Below, piece after piece: positions 21,849-29,694 of a stretch of DNA of 32,296 nt. A model generated the notes under the pieces. The model searched no databases, was not told the origin of the DNA, and saw nothing but the letters and a program-made list of their open reading frames with translations. Position 1 is the first letter of the stretch. Every line of letters begins with the position of its first letter. Origin of the DNA: Deltaproteobacteria bacterium (GTDB lineage: Bacteria; Desulfobacterota; GWC2-55-46; DRQE01); the NCBI GenBank assembly GCA_016219105.1, contig JACRCI010000019.1, positions 1 through 32,296 of the forward strand, read 5' to 3'. The position numbers and the translations under genes are program-made.

Positions 21849-23987
21849 TTACTCGAGGGGGTTTTCGTCGAAGAACCTCTTTATCCGTTCTCCGTTAATG
21901 AGCATCTCTCCGGTGAACGTCTCGACGAGTCTTTCGAGCGCTTCCCTGTTTTTGGATACGCATTTTTCGGTCTCTTCCATCGCGTTGGTGAGTATCCTCT
22001 GAACGTCGTCAATGACCTCTTTCCCGGAGGTTATGGCGTAGTCGCGGAGTTCTATGAGGCTCGTGTTCTTCATTATCTCGCCGAAGCCGTACTCGACGAC
22101 CATCTTGCGCGCCTTTACCGTAGCCTCGACGAGGTCGTGGGAGGCGCCGACGGTCTTGAATTCGTTTCCGGAAATCTCGTCCTCGGCCACCCTTCCGCCG
22201 AGTATGACGCCTATCTCCTTTTCGAGGTCCCTCTTGGTAAAGGTGTTTATCATGGCCTCGTCGCGGGGGATGAAGGCGTTATAGTCCTTGTAGTTGTCCA
22301 CGCTGATAAAGACCGGCGTCTTCCCGAAATGGTACCACATCATCAGGACGTGCCCGGCCTCGTGTATGGCGATGATCCTCTTTTCCTGGTCCGTGAGCAT
22401 CTCGGCCCTCTGCATGAACAGGGCCTTTGACGCGGGCCTCGCCCTCTGGTGACTCCAGTTGCGGAGTTCCTCTATCTCCTCTTTTTTAAGGACCGCGAGC
22501 GGGGTTATCTTCCTTACGGAGCTTACGACCGCCTCCTGCGTCAAGTTGATGCTCGAAAGCCTGTCCACTATCTCGTCAACCTCCCTGGCGTCCCTGCCGC
22601 CGTGGAGCGCGTTGAAGGTCGAAACTATCGCGTCCTTCGTGGCCTGCTCTATCTCGGCGCCGGTAAATCCCTGGGAGTTCTGGGCAAGCTCGGTCAGGTT
22701 GAACCTCGATGGGTCCTGCATCCTGCGCTCGAGGTGTATCTGGAATATCTCCTCCCTTTCCTCGGAGCTCGGCAGGTCAACGAAGAAGACCTCGTCGTAC
22801 CGGCCCTTCCTCCATAGCTCGGGCGGGAGGTTTTTCGGCTCGTTGGCCGTGGCAATGACAAATACCGGCTTTTCCTTCTCCTGAAGCCACGTGATGAACG
22901 TGCCGAAGACCCTCAACTGCGTGCCTGAATCCCCCTGATAACCCGTCACCCCCCCGAAGGCCTTGTCTATCTCGTCAATCCACATTATGCACGGGCTTAC
23001 GGCCTCGGCGAGCTGTATGCAGCGGCGAATGTTCTTTTCGGATTCTCCGACGGTTGAGCCGAAAAGCTTGCCCACGTCCATCCTGAGGAGCGGCAGGTTC
23101 CATATGCCGGCAATGGCCTTGCAGCAGAGGCTTTTGCCAGAGCCCGGAACGCCTATGAGCAGCAGCCCCTTGGGTATTTCGAGCCCCAGGGTTTCGGTCC
23201 TTTCCCTGCTCAGGCGGAAGACGTGCTCCCTTTCTATGAACCACTTCTTAAGCTCTTCCAGCCCGCCTATGTGGTCTATGGTCTCCTTGTGAGGGTAGTA
23301 GTCGAGTATCTTCTGTTTCTTTATTATCTGCTGTTTTTCGTCCTGTATGTATTTTATGCAGTTCTCGTTCAAAACCCCGTCATTGAGGCTTATAGCCTTC
23401 CTTACGACCCTCTTTATGTTGTCCATCGAGAGCCCCTGAAGGGACTTGTAGAGGATGCTCTTCGTCGAGGCGTGCCATGTCTTCGGTATCAGATGGCCGT
23501 ATGTGGTCGTGACCATATCCTCTATCTCGTCGTAATCCGGGAGCGAAAGCTCGATGACGACTATGTCCTCTTCGAGTTCCGGGGGTATCTCGCCCAGCGT
23601 GGGGGAGAGTATGCACACCGCGTTGAGCGTGCGCTGTTCGTCTATTATCCCGGGCAGGTCCCTGAACCTCCTCAAAAACTCGTGCGAGGGGAAATAGCCC
23701 GCTATGTCCTTCAAGAGGAAGATGTTATTGGCGTCTTCGCTTTTGACTATCTTCTCTTCTATGGTGGTGAGGATTTTCTCCCTGCCTATCTTCTCCGTCT
23801 TCTTTTTGTCCCCGCCGCCGTAAAGCCCCCTTGAGACGGACCAGCACCAGTAGTTCATGGCGTTTGATTTGCACAGGGTCTCCAGGATCCTTTCGACCCT
23901 CCTCTCCTCAAAGGACACGAGCCAGAGGATAGGATACCTCGCCTCTATGTGGAGCTTTACCTCTTTTTCAAAGTTTTGAGTATTCAT
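21849..23987 (-). CDS. Ycf46-like AAA ATPase fused to an FtsH-type M41 metalloprotease domain
   Basis: A 712-residue protein. Residues ~1-190 form a degenerate first ATPase-like domain typical of Ycf46 (EARYPILWLVSFEERRVERI; FLLKDIAGYF; VVIELSLPDYDEIEDMV). The active AAA module has Walker A LLIGVPGSGKSL (about 275-286), Walker B CIMWIDEIDKAFGG (about 335-348) and sensor FVIATANEP. The C-terminus is an M41 peptidase: HEAGHVLMMW (about 540-549, the zinc HEXXH), LGGRVAEDEISG, and GASHDLVEATVKARKMVVEYGF supplying the Asp ligand. All catalytic residues expected of FtsH are present, but the FtsH N-terminal membrane helices are absent, so this should be a soluble ATP-dependent protease. It is the first gene of the operon, 21-27 nt from a good promoter, with no clear Shine-Dalgarno. 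Confidence 0.85.
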   Translation of the reverse strand: MNTQNFEKEVKLHIEARYPILWLVSFEERRVERILETLCKSNAMNYWCWSVSRGLYGGGDKKKTEKIGREKILTTIEEKIVKSEDANNIFLLKDIAGYFPSHEFLRRFRDLPGIIDEQRTLNAVCILSPTLGEIPPELEEDIVVIELSLPDYDEIEDMVTTTYGHLIPKTWHASTKSILYKSLQGLSMDNIKRVVRKAISLNDGVLNENCIKYIQDEKQQIIKKQKILDYYPHKETIDHIGGLEELKKWFIEREHVFRLSRERTETLGLEIPKGLLLIGVPGSGKSLCCKAIAGIWNLPLLRMDVGKLFGSTVGESEKNIRRCIQLAEAVSPCIMWIDEIDKAFGGVTGYQGDSGTQLRVFGTFITWLQEKEKPVFVIATANEPKNLPPELWRKGRYDEVFFVDLPSSEEREEIFQIHLERRMQDPSRFNLTELAQNSQGFTGAEIEQATKDAIVSTFNALHGGRDAREVDEIVDRLSSINLTQEAVVSSVRKITPLAVLKKEEIEELRNWSHQRARPASKALFMQRAEMLTDQEKRIIAIHEAGHVLMMWYHFGKTPVFISVDNYKDYNAFIPRDEAMINTFTKRDLEKEIGVILGGRVAEDEISGNEFKTVGASHDLVEATVKARKMVVEYGFGEIMKNTSLIELRDYAITSGKEVIDDVQRILTNAMEETEKCVSKNREALERLVETFTGEMLINGERIKRFFDENPLE

Positions 23988-24013
23988 AATGATATGAGAA
24001 TATGATTTTTATT

Positions 24014-24044
24014 ATTATAACACATTTTATCCGGCCGGTGTCAA
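24014..24044 (-). promoter_or_regulatory. Promoter of the AAA-protease/Hsp70-like operon
   Basis: On the minus strand: TTGACA (24044-24039), 19-bp spacer containing the palindrome CCGGCCGG, then TATAAT (24019-24014). Both hexamers are perfect; the spacer is 2 bp longer than optimal. The predicted 5' leader is about 20 nt and lacks an evident ribosome site. Confidence 0.65.
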
Positions 24045-24521
24045 ATCCATTTCGTCACAACTTGAAGAATTTTCTACGTATTTTTAACGGCCATCGGCCA
24101 TATAGCAGGCACTGAAAAACTCGGAATTCACTCAGGCCGACCCATCCTGAAAGAGCCTGCCCTGAACTTGTTTCAGGGATGGGTCGGATGGATTTTTTCA
24201 GCAGCCTGATAGGGGAACATCGGCGGGAGTTTAACAGGAACGGGGGCCAATGTCCATGCAATAAAAAAAGATTTTTGTTGCGCCCTTTCCGGGCGTTCCT
24301 TATTCTTGATCTTGAAAGAGCCGAAAACCCGGATCTCGATCTTCTCGCCCAATGAACCTCCCAAAAGCCAAGCTGCGGAGTATTGAAGACCTAAATGCTT
24401 AAAAAATCAACCAACCGTCTACGACGGTCAACCAACCGGCCTCGCCGGTCTCGAAGCAAGTTTGCCGTAGGAAGGTTCATTTATCAAAGCCTTATCCCGT
24501 CAATTTCCTCTTTTTTTGTTT
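24045..24521. other. Gene-free divergent spacer with repeat fragments
   Basis: No convincing gene is found. It contains an imperfect inverted repeat (CCGACCCATCCTGAAA ... TTTCAGGGATGGGTCGG, about 24138-24187) enclosing a family C core (CCCTGAACTTGTTTCAGGG), then TTTTTTCAGCAGCCTGA as also seen near 10.9 kb, AATGAACCTCCC (about 24352-24363, shared with 27.75 kb and, inverted, with 10.9 kb), two family D palindromes, and AGGTTCATT close to the operator region. Confidence 0.65.
24408..24452 (+). repeat. Two noncoding family D palindromes
   Basis: ACCGTC-TAC-GACGGT (24414-24428) and ACCGGC-CTC-GCCGGT (24435-24449), exactly 21 nt apart. The arms of both are perfectly paired although their sequences differ, consistent with compensatory change. 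Confidence 0.8.
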
Positions 24522-24538
24522 TGTTCAAATAATGAACA
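24522..24538. promoter_or_regulatory. Operator copy 1
   Basis: TGTTCAAATAATGAACA: perfect inverted repeat TGTTCA/TGAACA around AATAA. First of three identical copies upstream of the regulator gene. Confidence 0.8.
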
Positions 24539-24580
24539 GTCTAACTATTTATTCTTACATGTCTTTTGAAAAATCTACCG

Positions 24581-24597
24581 TGTTCAAATAATGAACA
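24581..24597. promoter_or_regulatory. Operator copy 2
   Basis: Identical 17-bp palindrome, 59 bp downstream of copy 1, ending 6 bp before the promoter -35 box. Confidence 0.8.
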
Positions 24598-24603
24598 AAA
24601 TCC

Positions 24604-24632
24604 TTGACTGCGCCTTCCGCGTATGCTATGTT
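24604..24632 (+). promoter_or_regulatory. Promoter of the regulator gene, boxed in by operators
   Basis: TTGACT (24604-24609), 17-bp spacer, TATGTT (24627-24632). Operator 2 abuts the -35 side and operator 3 overlaps the -10 box. Transcription is predicted to start at about 24639, which is the A of the ATG, implying a leaderless mRNA and autorepression by occlusion. Confidence 0.6.
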
Positions 24633-24645
24633 CAAATAATGAACA
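24629..24645. promoter_or_regulatory. Operator copy 3, overlapping -10 box and start codon
   Basis: Third identical TGTTCAAATAATGAACA, 48 bp after copy 2. Its right arm contains the ATG (24639-24641) and second codon of the regulator gene. Confidence 0.8.
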
Positions 24646-25271
24646 ATGATAAAAAAGAGCATGAGTTTGACGGTTACAGGTCTCTCCTCGTTCTCGACGA
24701 AATATCGAGAAACCAGGACCTCACTCAGAGGGACCTGAGCAAAAACCTCGGCATCGCACTCGGTCTTATAAATTCCTACATCAAAAACCTTGTGGGAAAA
24801 GGCTACGTCACCGTATCCTCTATCCCTAAAAAAAGGTACAAATATTACCTTACCCCCCAGGGCTTCAGCGAAAAAACGCGGCTCACCTACGAGCACCTCA
24901 GGAACTTCACGAACCTCTACCGCGTGGCGCGCAAGGACTTCCGCCATCTCTTCAGCGACATGGAAAGATCCGGCATCAGGAAGGTCGCCTTCTGCGGCGT
25001 GGACGAGATAGCCGAGATAGCCTACATGTCTCTCAGGGAAGTGAACATCGAACTTGCCGGCGTGGCGGATGACGCGAAAAAAGACGGGGATTTTTTCGGT
25101 TACAGGGTCCTCCCCGTAAGCGCCGTCCCCTCGCTCGGAACAGAGCTTGTCATAATAACCTCGTTCCAGAGGGGAGAGAAGCTCAGGGCCGCGCTTATGG
25201 GTCAGGGCGTAAAAGAGGAAGAGATATGCGACATAAGCCGCGGCGGCTGGCTTAAAAAAATAGAGGCGTGA
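24639..25271 (+). CDS. MarR-like winged-helix regulator with C-terminal Rossmann-like domain
   Basis: A 210-residue probable transcription factor. Residues ~12-85 are a winged helix (GYRSLLVLDEISRNQDLTQR, DLSKNLGIALGLINSYIKNL, KGYVTV, then KKRYKYYLTPQG), resembling the MarR-type regulators found in exopolysaccharide clusters. Residues ~105-205 add a nucleotide-binding-like alpha/beta domain (IRKVAFCGVDEIAEIAYMSL, then IELAGVADD, YRVLPVSAV, ELVIITS), unusual for that group and possibly a ligand sensor for a sugar nucleotide (inference). I use the ATG inside operator 3; an in-frame ATG 48 nt upstream would need a transcript starting before the visible promoter. No ribosome site exists before either start, which fits leaderless translation. 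It heads the polysaccharide operon and is followed within 15 nt by the dehydrogenase gene. Confidence 0.75.
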   Translation: MNNDKKEHEFDGYRSLLVLDEISRNQDLTQRDLSKNLGIALGLINSYIKNLVGKGYVTVSSIPKKRYKYYLTPQGFSEKTRLTYEHLRNFTNLYRVARKDFRHLFSDMERSGIRKVAFCGVDEIAEIAYMSLREVNIELAGVADDAKKDGDFFGYRVLPVSAVPSLGTELVIITSFQRGEKLRAALMGQGVKEEEICDISRGGWLKKIEA

Positions 25272-25285
25272 AGGAGAAAAACGCG

Positions 25286-26605
25286 GTGGGAAAAAACCTC
25301 GAACGTCTGCTTTCAAAAATCGAAAGCTCCACGGCAAAGGTCGGGATAATCGGCATGGGGTACGTCGGCCTGCCGCTTGTCCTGAGGTTCTGCGAAGAGG
25401 GCTTCAGGGTCACGGGCTTTGACATAGACCCGCGAAAGGTAAAAAACCTCACGCAGGGCAGGTCCTACATAAAGCACATCCCTTCCGAATCCATCAGGCG
25501 GCACAGGAAAACAGGGCTTTTCAACGCCACGGCCGACACCTCGAGGCTTAAGGAAGTTGACGCCGTGATAATCTGCGTGCCGACGCCGCTTACCAAAACG
25601 AGGGAGCCTGACATGAGCTATGTCGCAGGCACGACGGCCGTGGTGGCGAAAACCCTCAGGCCAGGCCAGCTCGTGTCCCTCGAATCAACGACCTACCCCG
25701 GCACGACCACGGAGCTTTTGCTGCCCGCGTTTGAAAAAACCGGGCTTAAGGCGGGCCGCGACTTTTTCCTCGTCTTCTCGCCCGAGAGGGAAGACCCGGG
25801 CCGGATGGATTTCTCGACCAAGACCATCCCCAAGGTCGTCGGAGGCGTGACGCGGGATTGCCTCAGGGCCGGAAGCGCCCTTTACTCAAGGGTCGTTGAC
25901 AGGGTCGTGGAGGTGTCCTCCACGCAGGCGGCCGAGATGACCAAACTGCTTGAAAACATCTACCGGTGCGTCAATATCGCGCTCGTGAACGAATTGAAGC
26001 TGCTCTCTGACAGGATGGGCATAGACATCTGGGAGGTCATAGATGCCTCGAAGACAAAGCCCTTCGGCTTCCAGCCCTTCTATCCGGGGCCGGGCCTCGG
26101 AGGCCACTGCATACCCATAGACCCGTTTTATCTTACGTGGAAGGCCAAGGAGTTTGATTTCTCAACCCGTTTCATAGAGCTTGCGGGCGAGATAAACACG
26201 GCCATGCCCTCTTATGTCGTTGCAAAGACCATAGATGCCATGAACGCCGCCGGCAAAACGCTCAAGGGCTCGAAGATACTCGTCCTCGGCGTCGCCTATA
26301 AAAAAGACGTGGACGACATGAGGGAATCCCCGGCCGTCCACATCATAGAGCTCCTGAAGGGGAAAGGGGCCAGTGTCGCGTATAACGACCCCCACGTGCC
26401 CTCGATATCCGGGCTGAGGGGGCACGGCCTCAGGATGGATTCGGTCAGGCTCGACGCGAAGGCGATGAGAAAATACGACTGCGTGGTCATAGCGACCGAC
26501 CACTCGGATTACGACTACCGCTGGATAGCGAAGAACAGCAGACTCCTCGTTGACACAAGGGGCGCGACGCGCGGGATTAAAAACAAAAAAATCGTGAGGG
26601 CATGA
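25286..26605 (+). CDS. UDP-N-acetyl-hexosamine 6-dehydrogenase (WbpA/WbpO type)
   Basis: A nucleotide-sugar dehydrogenase of the UDP-Glc/GlcNAc family that oxidises C6 of a UDP-sugar with two NAD+. It has an N-terminal NAD domain with [13 protein letters not shown] (about residues 19-31), [15 protein letters not shown] and ESTTYPGTT. The central domain has [20 protein letters not shown], and the catalytic block [18 protein letters not shown] places the nucleophilic Cys at about residue 275. The C-terminal domain has [20 protein letters not shown]. The CIPIDPFYL form favours a UDP-GlcNAc/GalNAc substrate over UDP-Glc. GTG at 25286 has AAGGAG 9 nt upstream; a GTG at 25268 overlapping the regulator stop is the alternative. 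The stop overlaps the gmd start. Confidence 0.9.
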   Translation: MGKNLERLLSKIESSTAKVGIIGMGYVGLPLVLRFCEEGFRVTGFDIDPRKVKNLTQGRSYIKHIPSESIRRHRKTGLFNATADTSRLKEVDAVIICVPTPLTKTREPDMSYVAGTTAVVAKTLRPGQLVSLESTTYPGTTTELLLPAFEKTGLKAGRDFFLVFSPEREDPGRMDFSTKTIPKVVGGVTRDCLRAGSALYSRVVDRVVEVSSTQAAEMTKLLENIYRCVNIALVNELKLLSDRMGIDIWEVIDASKTKPFGFQPFYPGPGLGGHCIPIDPFYLTWKAKEFDFSTRFIELAGEINTAMPSYVVAKTIDAMNAAGKTLKGSKILVLGVAYKKDVDDMRESPAVHIIELLKGKGASVAYNDPHVPSISGLRGHGLRMDSVRLDAKAMRKYDCVVIATDHSDYDYRWIAKNSRLLVDTRGATRGIKNKKIVRA

Positions 26606-27738
26606 TGGCGAAAAAAGCTCTTATAACCGGCATCACGGGACAGGACGGAAGCTACCTCGCCGAACTCCTCCTTTCAAAGGGGTATGAGGTGCACGGGATA
26701 ATACGGCGGGCCTCCACGTTCAACACCCACAGGATTGACCACATCTACACCGACCCGCATATCCCCTCGACACGGATGTTCCTGCACTACGGGGACCTGA
26801 CCGATTCGGGCACCCTCACCAACCTGGTCTACGGCATAAAGCCCGACGAGGTCTACCACCTCGGGGCGCAGAGCCACGTAAGGGTGAGCTTCGACATACC
26901 CGAATACACGGGCGAGGCGACGGCCATCGGGACGGCGCGGATACTCGAGGCGATAAGGAGGAGCGGCGTCAAGACCAGGTTCTATCAGGCCTCCTCGAGC
27001 GAGATGTTCGGGAGCGCGCCGCCGCCGCAGAACGAAAAGACCCCGTTTCGGCCGAGAAGCCCCTATGCCGCGGCCAAGGTCTACGCCTACTGGATGACCG
27101 TGAATTACAGGGACGGGTATGGGATGTTCGCCTCCAACGGCATACTCTTCAACCACGAGTCCCCAAGAAGGGGCGAGACGTTCGTCACGCGGAAGATAAC
27201 CAGGGCGCTCGCGAACATCGTAAAGGGCGGCCAGAAAAAACTCTACCTCGGGAACCTCGACGCCAAAAGGGACTGGGGCTTCGCCCCTGAATACGCCGAG
27301 TGCATGTGGAGGATGCTCCAGCAGGATACGCCGGACGACTACGTCATAGGCACCGGCGAAAGCCGCAGCGTAAGGGATTTCCTCGACGCCGCGGCTGACT
27401 ACGCGGGGATAGAGATAGAGTGGAGGGGCAGGGGACTGAAGGAAAAGGGCGTCGTCAGGTCGGCCTCCAAAGACATCCCGGCCGTAAAAAGCGGGGACGT
27501 GATAGTGGAGCTTGACCCGAAATACCTGAGGCCCACGGAGGTGGACGTCCTGAAGGCGGACATCTCGAAGGCGCGCAAATCGCTCGGCTGGTCGCCGAAG
27601 ATAACGTTCAACGACCTCGTGAAAATAATGGTTGACTGCGATTTCGAATCCCTCGGCGTTCCGGCCAGGGGCGAGGGAAAAAGGGTTCTCGTGAAAAAGG
27701 GCATCGGCTGGACAAGGAATAAACTCACGGTCGGATGA
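26602..27738 (+). CDS. gmd: GDP-mannose 4,6-dehydratase
   Basis: A 378-residue extended SDR enzyme that converts GDP-mannose to GDP-4-keto-6-deoxymannose, the first step to GDP-L-fucose, GDP-rhamnose or related sugars. The NADP motif [16 protein letters not shown] (about 9-24), [18 protein letters not shown], the Ser-Ser-Ser-Glu active-site block (SSSEMFG, about 132-138) and [10 protein letters not shown] (Tyr about 155, Lys about 159) are all in place, as is [17 protein letters not shown]. The length is normal (~370). It starts with tandem ATGs overlapping the dehydrogenase stop (ATGA), so the two are coupled. It is followed by a terminator-like hairpin and a repeat before fcl. Confidence 0.96.
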   Translation: MMAKKALITGITGQDGSYLAELLLSKGYEVHGIIRRASTFNTHRIDHIYTDPHIPSTRMFLHYGDLTDSGTLTNLVYGIKPDEVYHLGAQSHVRVSFDIPEYTGEATAIGTARILEAIRRSGVKTRFYQASSSEMFGSAPPPQNEKTPFRPRSPYAAAKVYAYWMTVNYRDGYGMFASNGILFNHESPRRGETFVTRKITRALANIVKGGQKKLYLGNLDAKRDWGFAPEYAECMWRMLQQDTPDDYVIGTGESRSVRDFLDAAADYAGIEIEWRGRGLKEKGVVRSASKDIPAVKSGDVIVELDPKYLRPTEVDVLKADISKARKSLGWSPKITFNDLVKIMVDCDFESLGVPARGEGKRVLVKKGIGWTRNKLTVG

Positions 27739-27755
27739 TGATTGCAAATGAACCT

Positions 27756-27780
27756 CCCTGCCGTAAACGGCAGGGTTTTT
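27756..27780 (+). terminator. Terminator-like hairpin between gmd and fcl
   Basis: CCCTGCCG-taaa-CGGCAGGG followed by TTTTT: an 8-bp GC-rich stem with a short U-run, 18 nt after the gmd stop. It is preceded by AATGAACCTC, a sequence shared with spacers at 24.35 and 10.9 kb, so the hairpin may be repeat-derived. Confidence 0.65.
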
Positions 27781-27824
27781 AAACTTCCCCTCCCCAACCT
27801 TTACAGTGACGGGAGGGCTTACTT

Positions 27825-27869
27825 GCTTTTACCCCTCTCCCCCTATGGGGAGAGGGTAGGGTGAGGGGT
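27825..27869 (+). repeat. Family A copy between gmd and fcl
   Basis: CCCCTCTCCCC-ctat-GGGGAGAGGG with TAGGGTGAGGGG tail, nearly identical to the copy at 579-613. Confidence 0.8.
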
Positions 27870-27892
27870 ATAAAGGCGAAGGGTATAAATAA

Positions 27893-28837
<945 letters not shown>

Positions 28838-28839
28838 GC

Positions 28840-29694
28840 GTGGGCTATAAAATCACATATACATCCAGAGGGCCTGTGGTTGAAGATGCGGGCGGGCTGT
28901 TCCTTACTATGCGGCTTATGTGGAGGGAGCTCCTTTCCGCAAGGGAACTCATCTGGAGGCTTTTCCTCAGAGACTTTTTTGCGAGATACCGTCAATCCGC
29001 TATAGGCATCGCATGGGCTGTTCTTATGCCCATCATAACGGTTGGAATGTTTGTGGGGATGAACAGCGCCGGCATACTTTCCATCGGGGATGTCGGCATA
29101 CCTTATCCTCTCTACGCGCTCATAGGGCTTACCGTCTGGAACGTATTCACCGTCGGCGCGACCGCTTCTTCAGGCGCGCTCGTCAATGCCGGGGCAATGG
29201 TCGTAAAGATAAACTTCCCCAAGATTTCTCTCGTATTCGCGGCCATGGGGCAGAGCATCGTGGAGACCATCATCCGCATGGCGTTGATAGCCCTTGTCTT
29301 TGTTTATTACGGGATTGCGCCGAGCTGGGGGGGGCTCGTTATAGGCCTGATATGCATTGTGCCGATGTATCTTCTGACCACGGGGGTAGGGTTTATCCTC
29401 TCGCTCGCGACCGGGGTCTTGAGGGACATACCGAACATCCTGAATGTCGCGCTCATCATGGCGATGATGCTGACCCCTGTTGTATATCCGATAAGGGGGG
29501 ACAGCCTCCTCGCCCGCGTCAATGTCTGGAACCCGTTCAATTATCTGGTGAACGTGCCGAGGGATTTTATCGTCCGCGGGCAGACGGAATCTTTAGGCGG
29601 GTTCGCCGTTATGGCAATATTGTCGCTCGTTGTGTTTTATGCGGGCTGGAGGGTCTTTTACCTCGCGCAGGCAAAGATAGCGGAAAGGATATGA
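28840..29694 (+). CDS. wzm: ABC-2 type polysaccharide export permease
   Basis: A 284-residue inner-membrane protein of the ABC-2 polysaccharide/polyol exporter family. A cytosolic N-terminus carries LMWRELLSARELIWRLFLRD then FFARYRQSAIGIAWAVLMPI, the family's amphipathic segment. About six membrane helices follow (for example TVGMFVGMNSAGIL, YALIGLTVWNVFTVG, IVETIIRMALIALVFVYYG, LTTGVGFILSLATGVLRDIP). The element NPFNYLVNVPRDFIVRGQ near the C-terminus is characteristic. I place the start at the GTG at 28840, with GAGGGG a few bases upstream; a GTG at 28813 would overlap fcl. Its stop overlaps the ATPase start. With the ATPase it would export a lipid-linked polysaccharide to the periplasm. Confidence 0.9.
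   Translation: MGYKITYTSRGPVVEDAGGLFLTMRLMWRELLSARELIWRLFLRDFFARYRQSAIGIAWAVLMPIITVGMFVGMNSAGILSIGDVGIPYPLYALIGLTVWNVFTVGATASSGALVNAGAMVVKINFPKISLVFAAMGQSIVETIIRMALIALVFVYYGIAPSWGGLVIGLICIVPMYLLTTGVGFILSLATGVLRDIPNILNVALIMAMMLTPVVYPIRGDSLLARVNVWNPFNYLVNVPRDFIVRGQTESLGGFAVMAILSLVVFYAGWRVFYLAQAKIAERI

Noticed and set aside
24591-24638. Earlier start of the winged-helix regulator
   Set aside because: The ATG at 24591 arises from operator copy 2; it lies upstream of the predicted transcription start and adds a non-conserved stretch.
26674-27747. Long antisense open frame opposite gmd
   Set aside because: The plus-strand Gmd carries all catalytic motifs; the antisense translation has no family features.
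28920-29690. N-terminal extension of the Wzt ATPase
   Set aside because: The frame is open upstream but overlaps the permease gene and encodes unstructured Arg/His-rich sequence; the ATG at 29691 overlapping the permease stop is the natural start.
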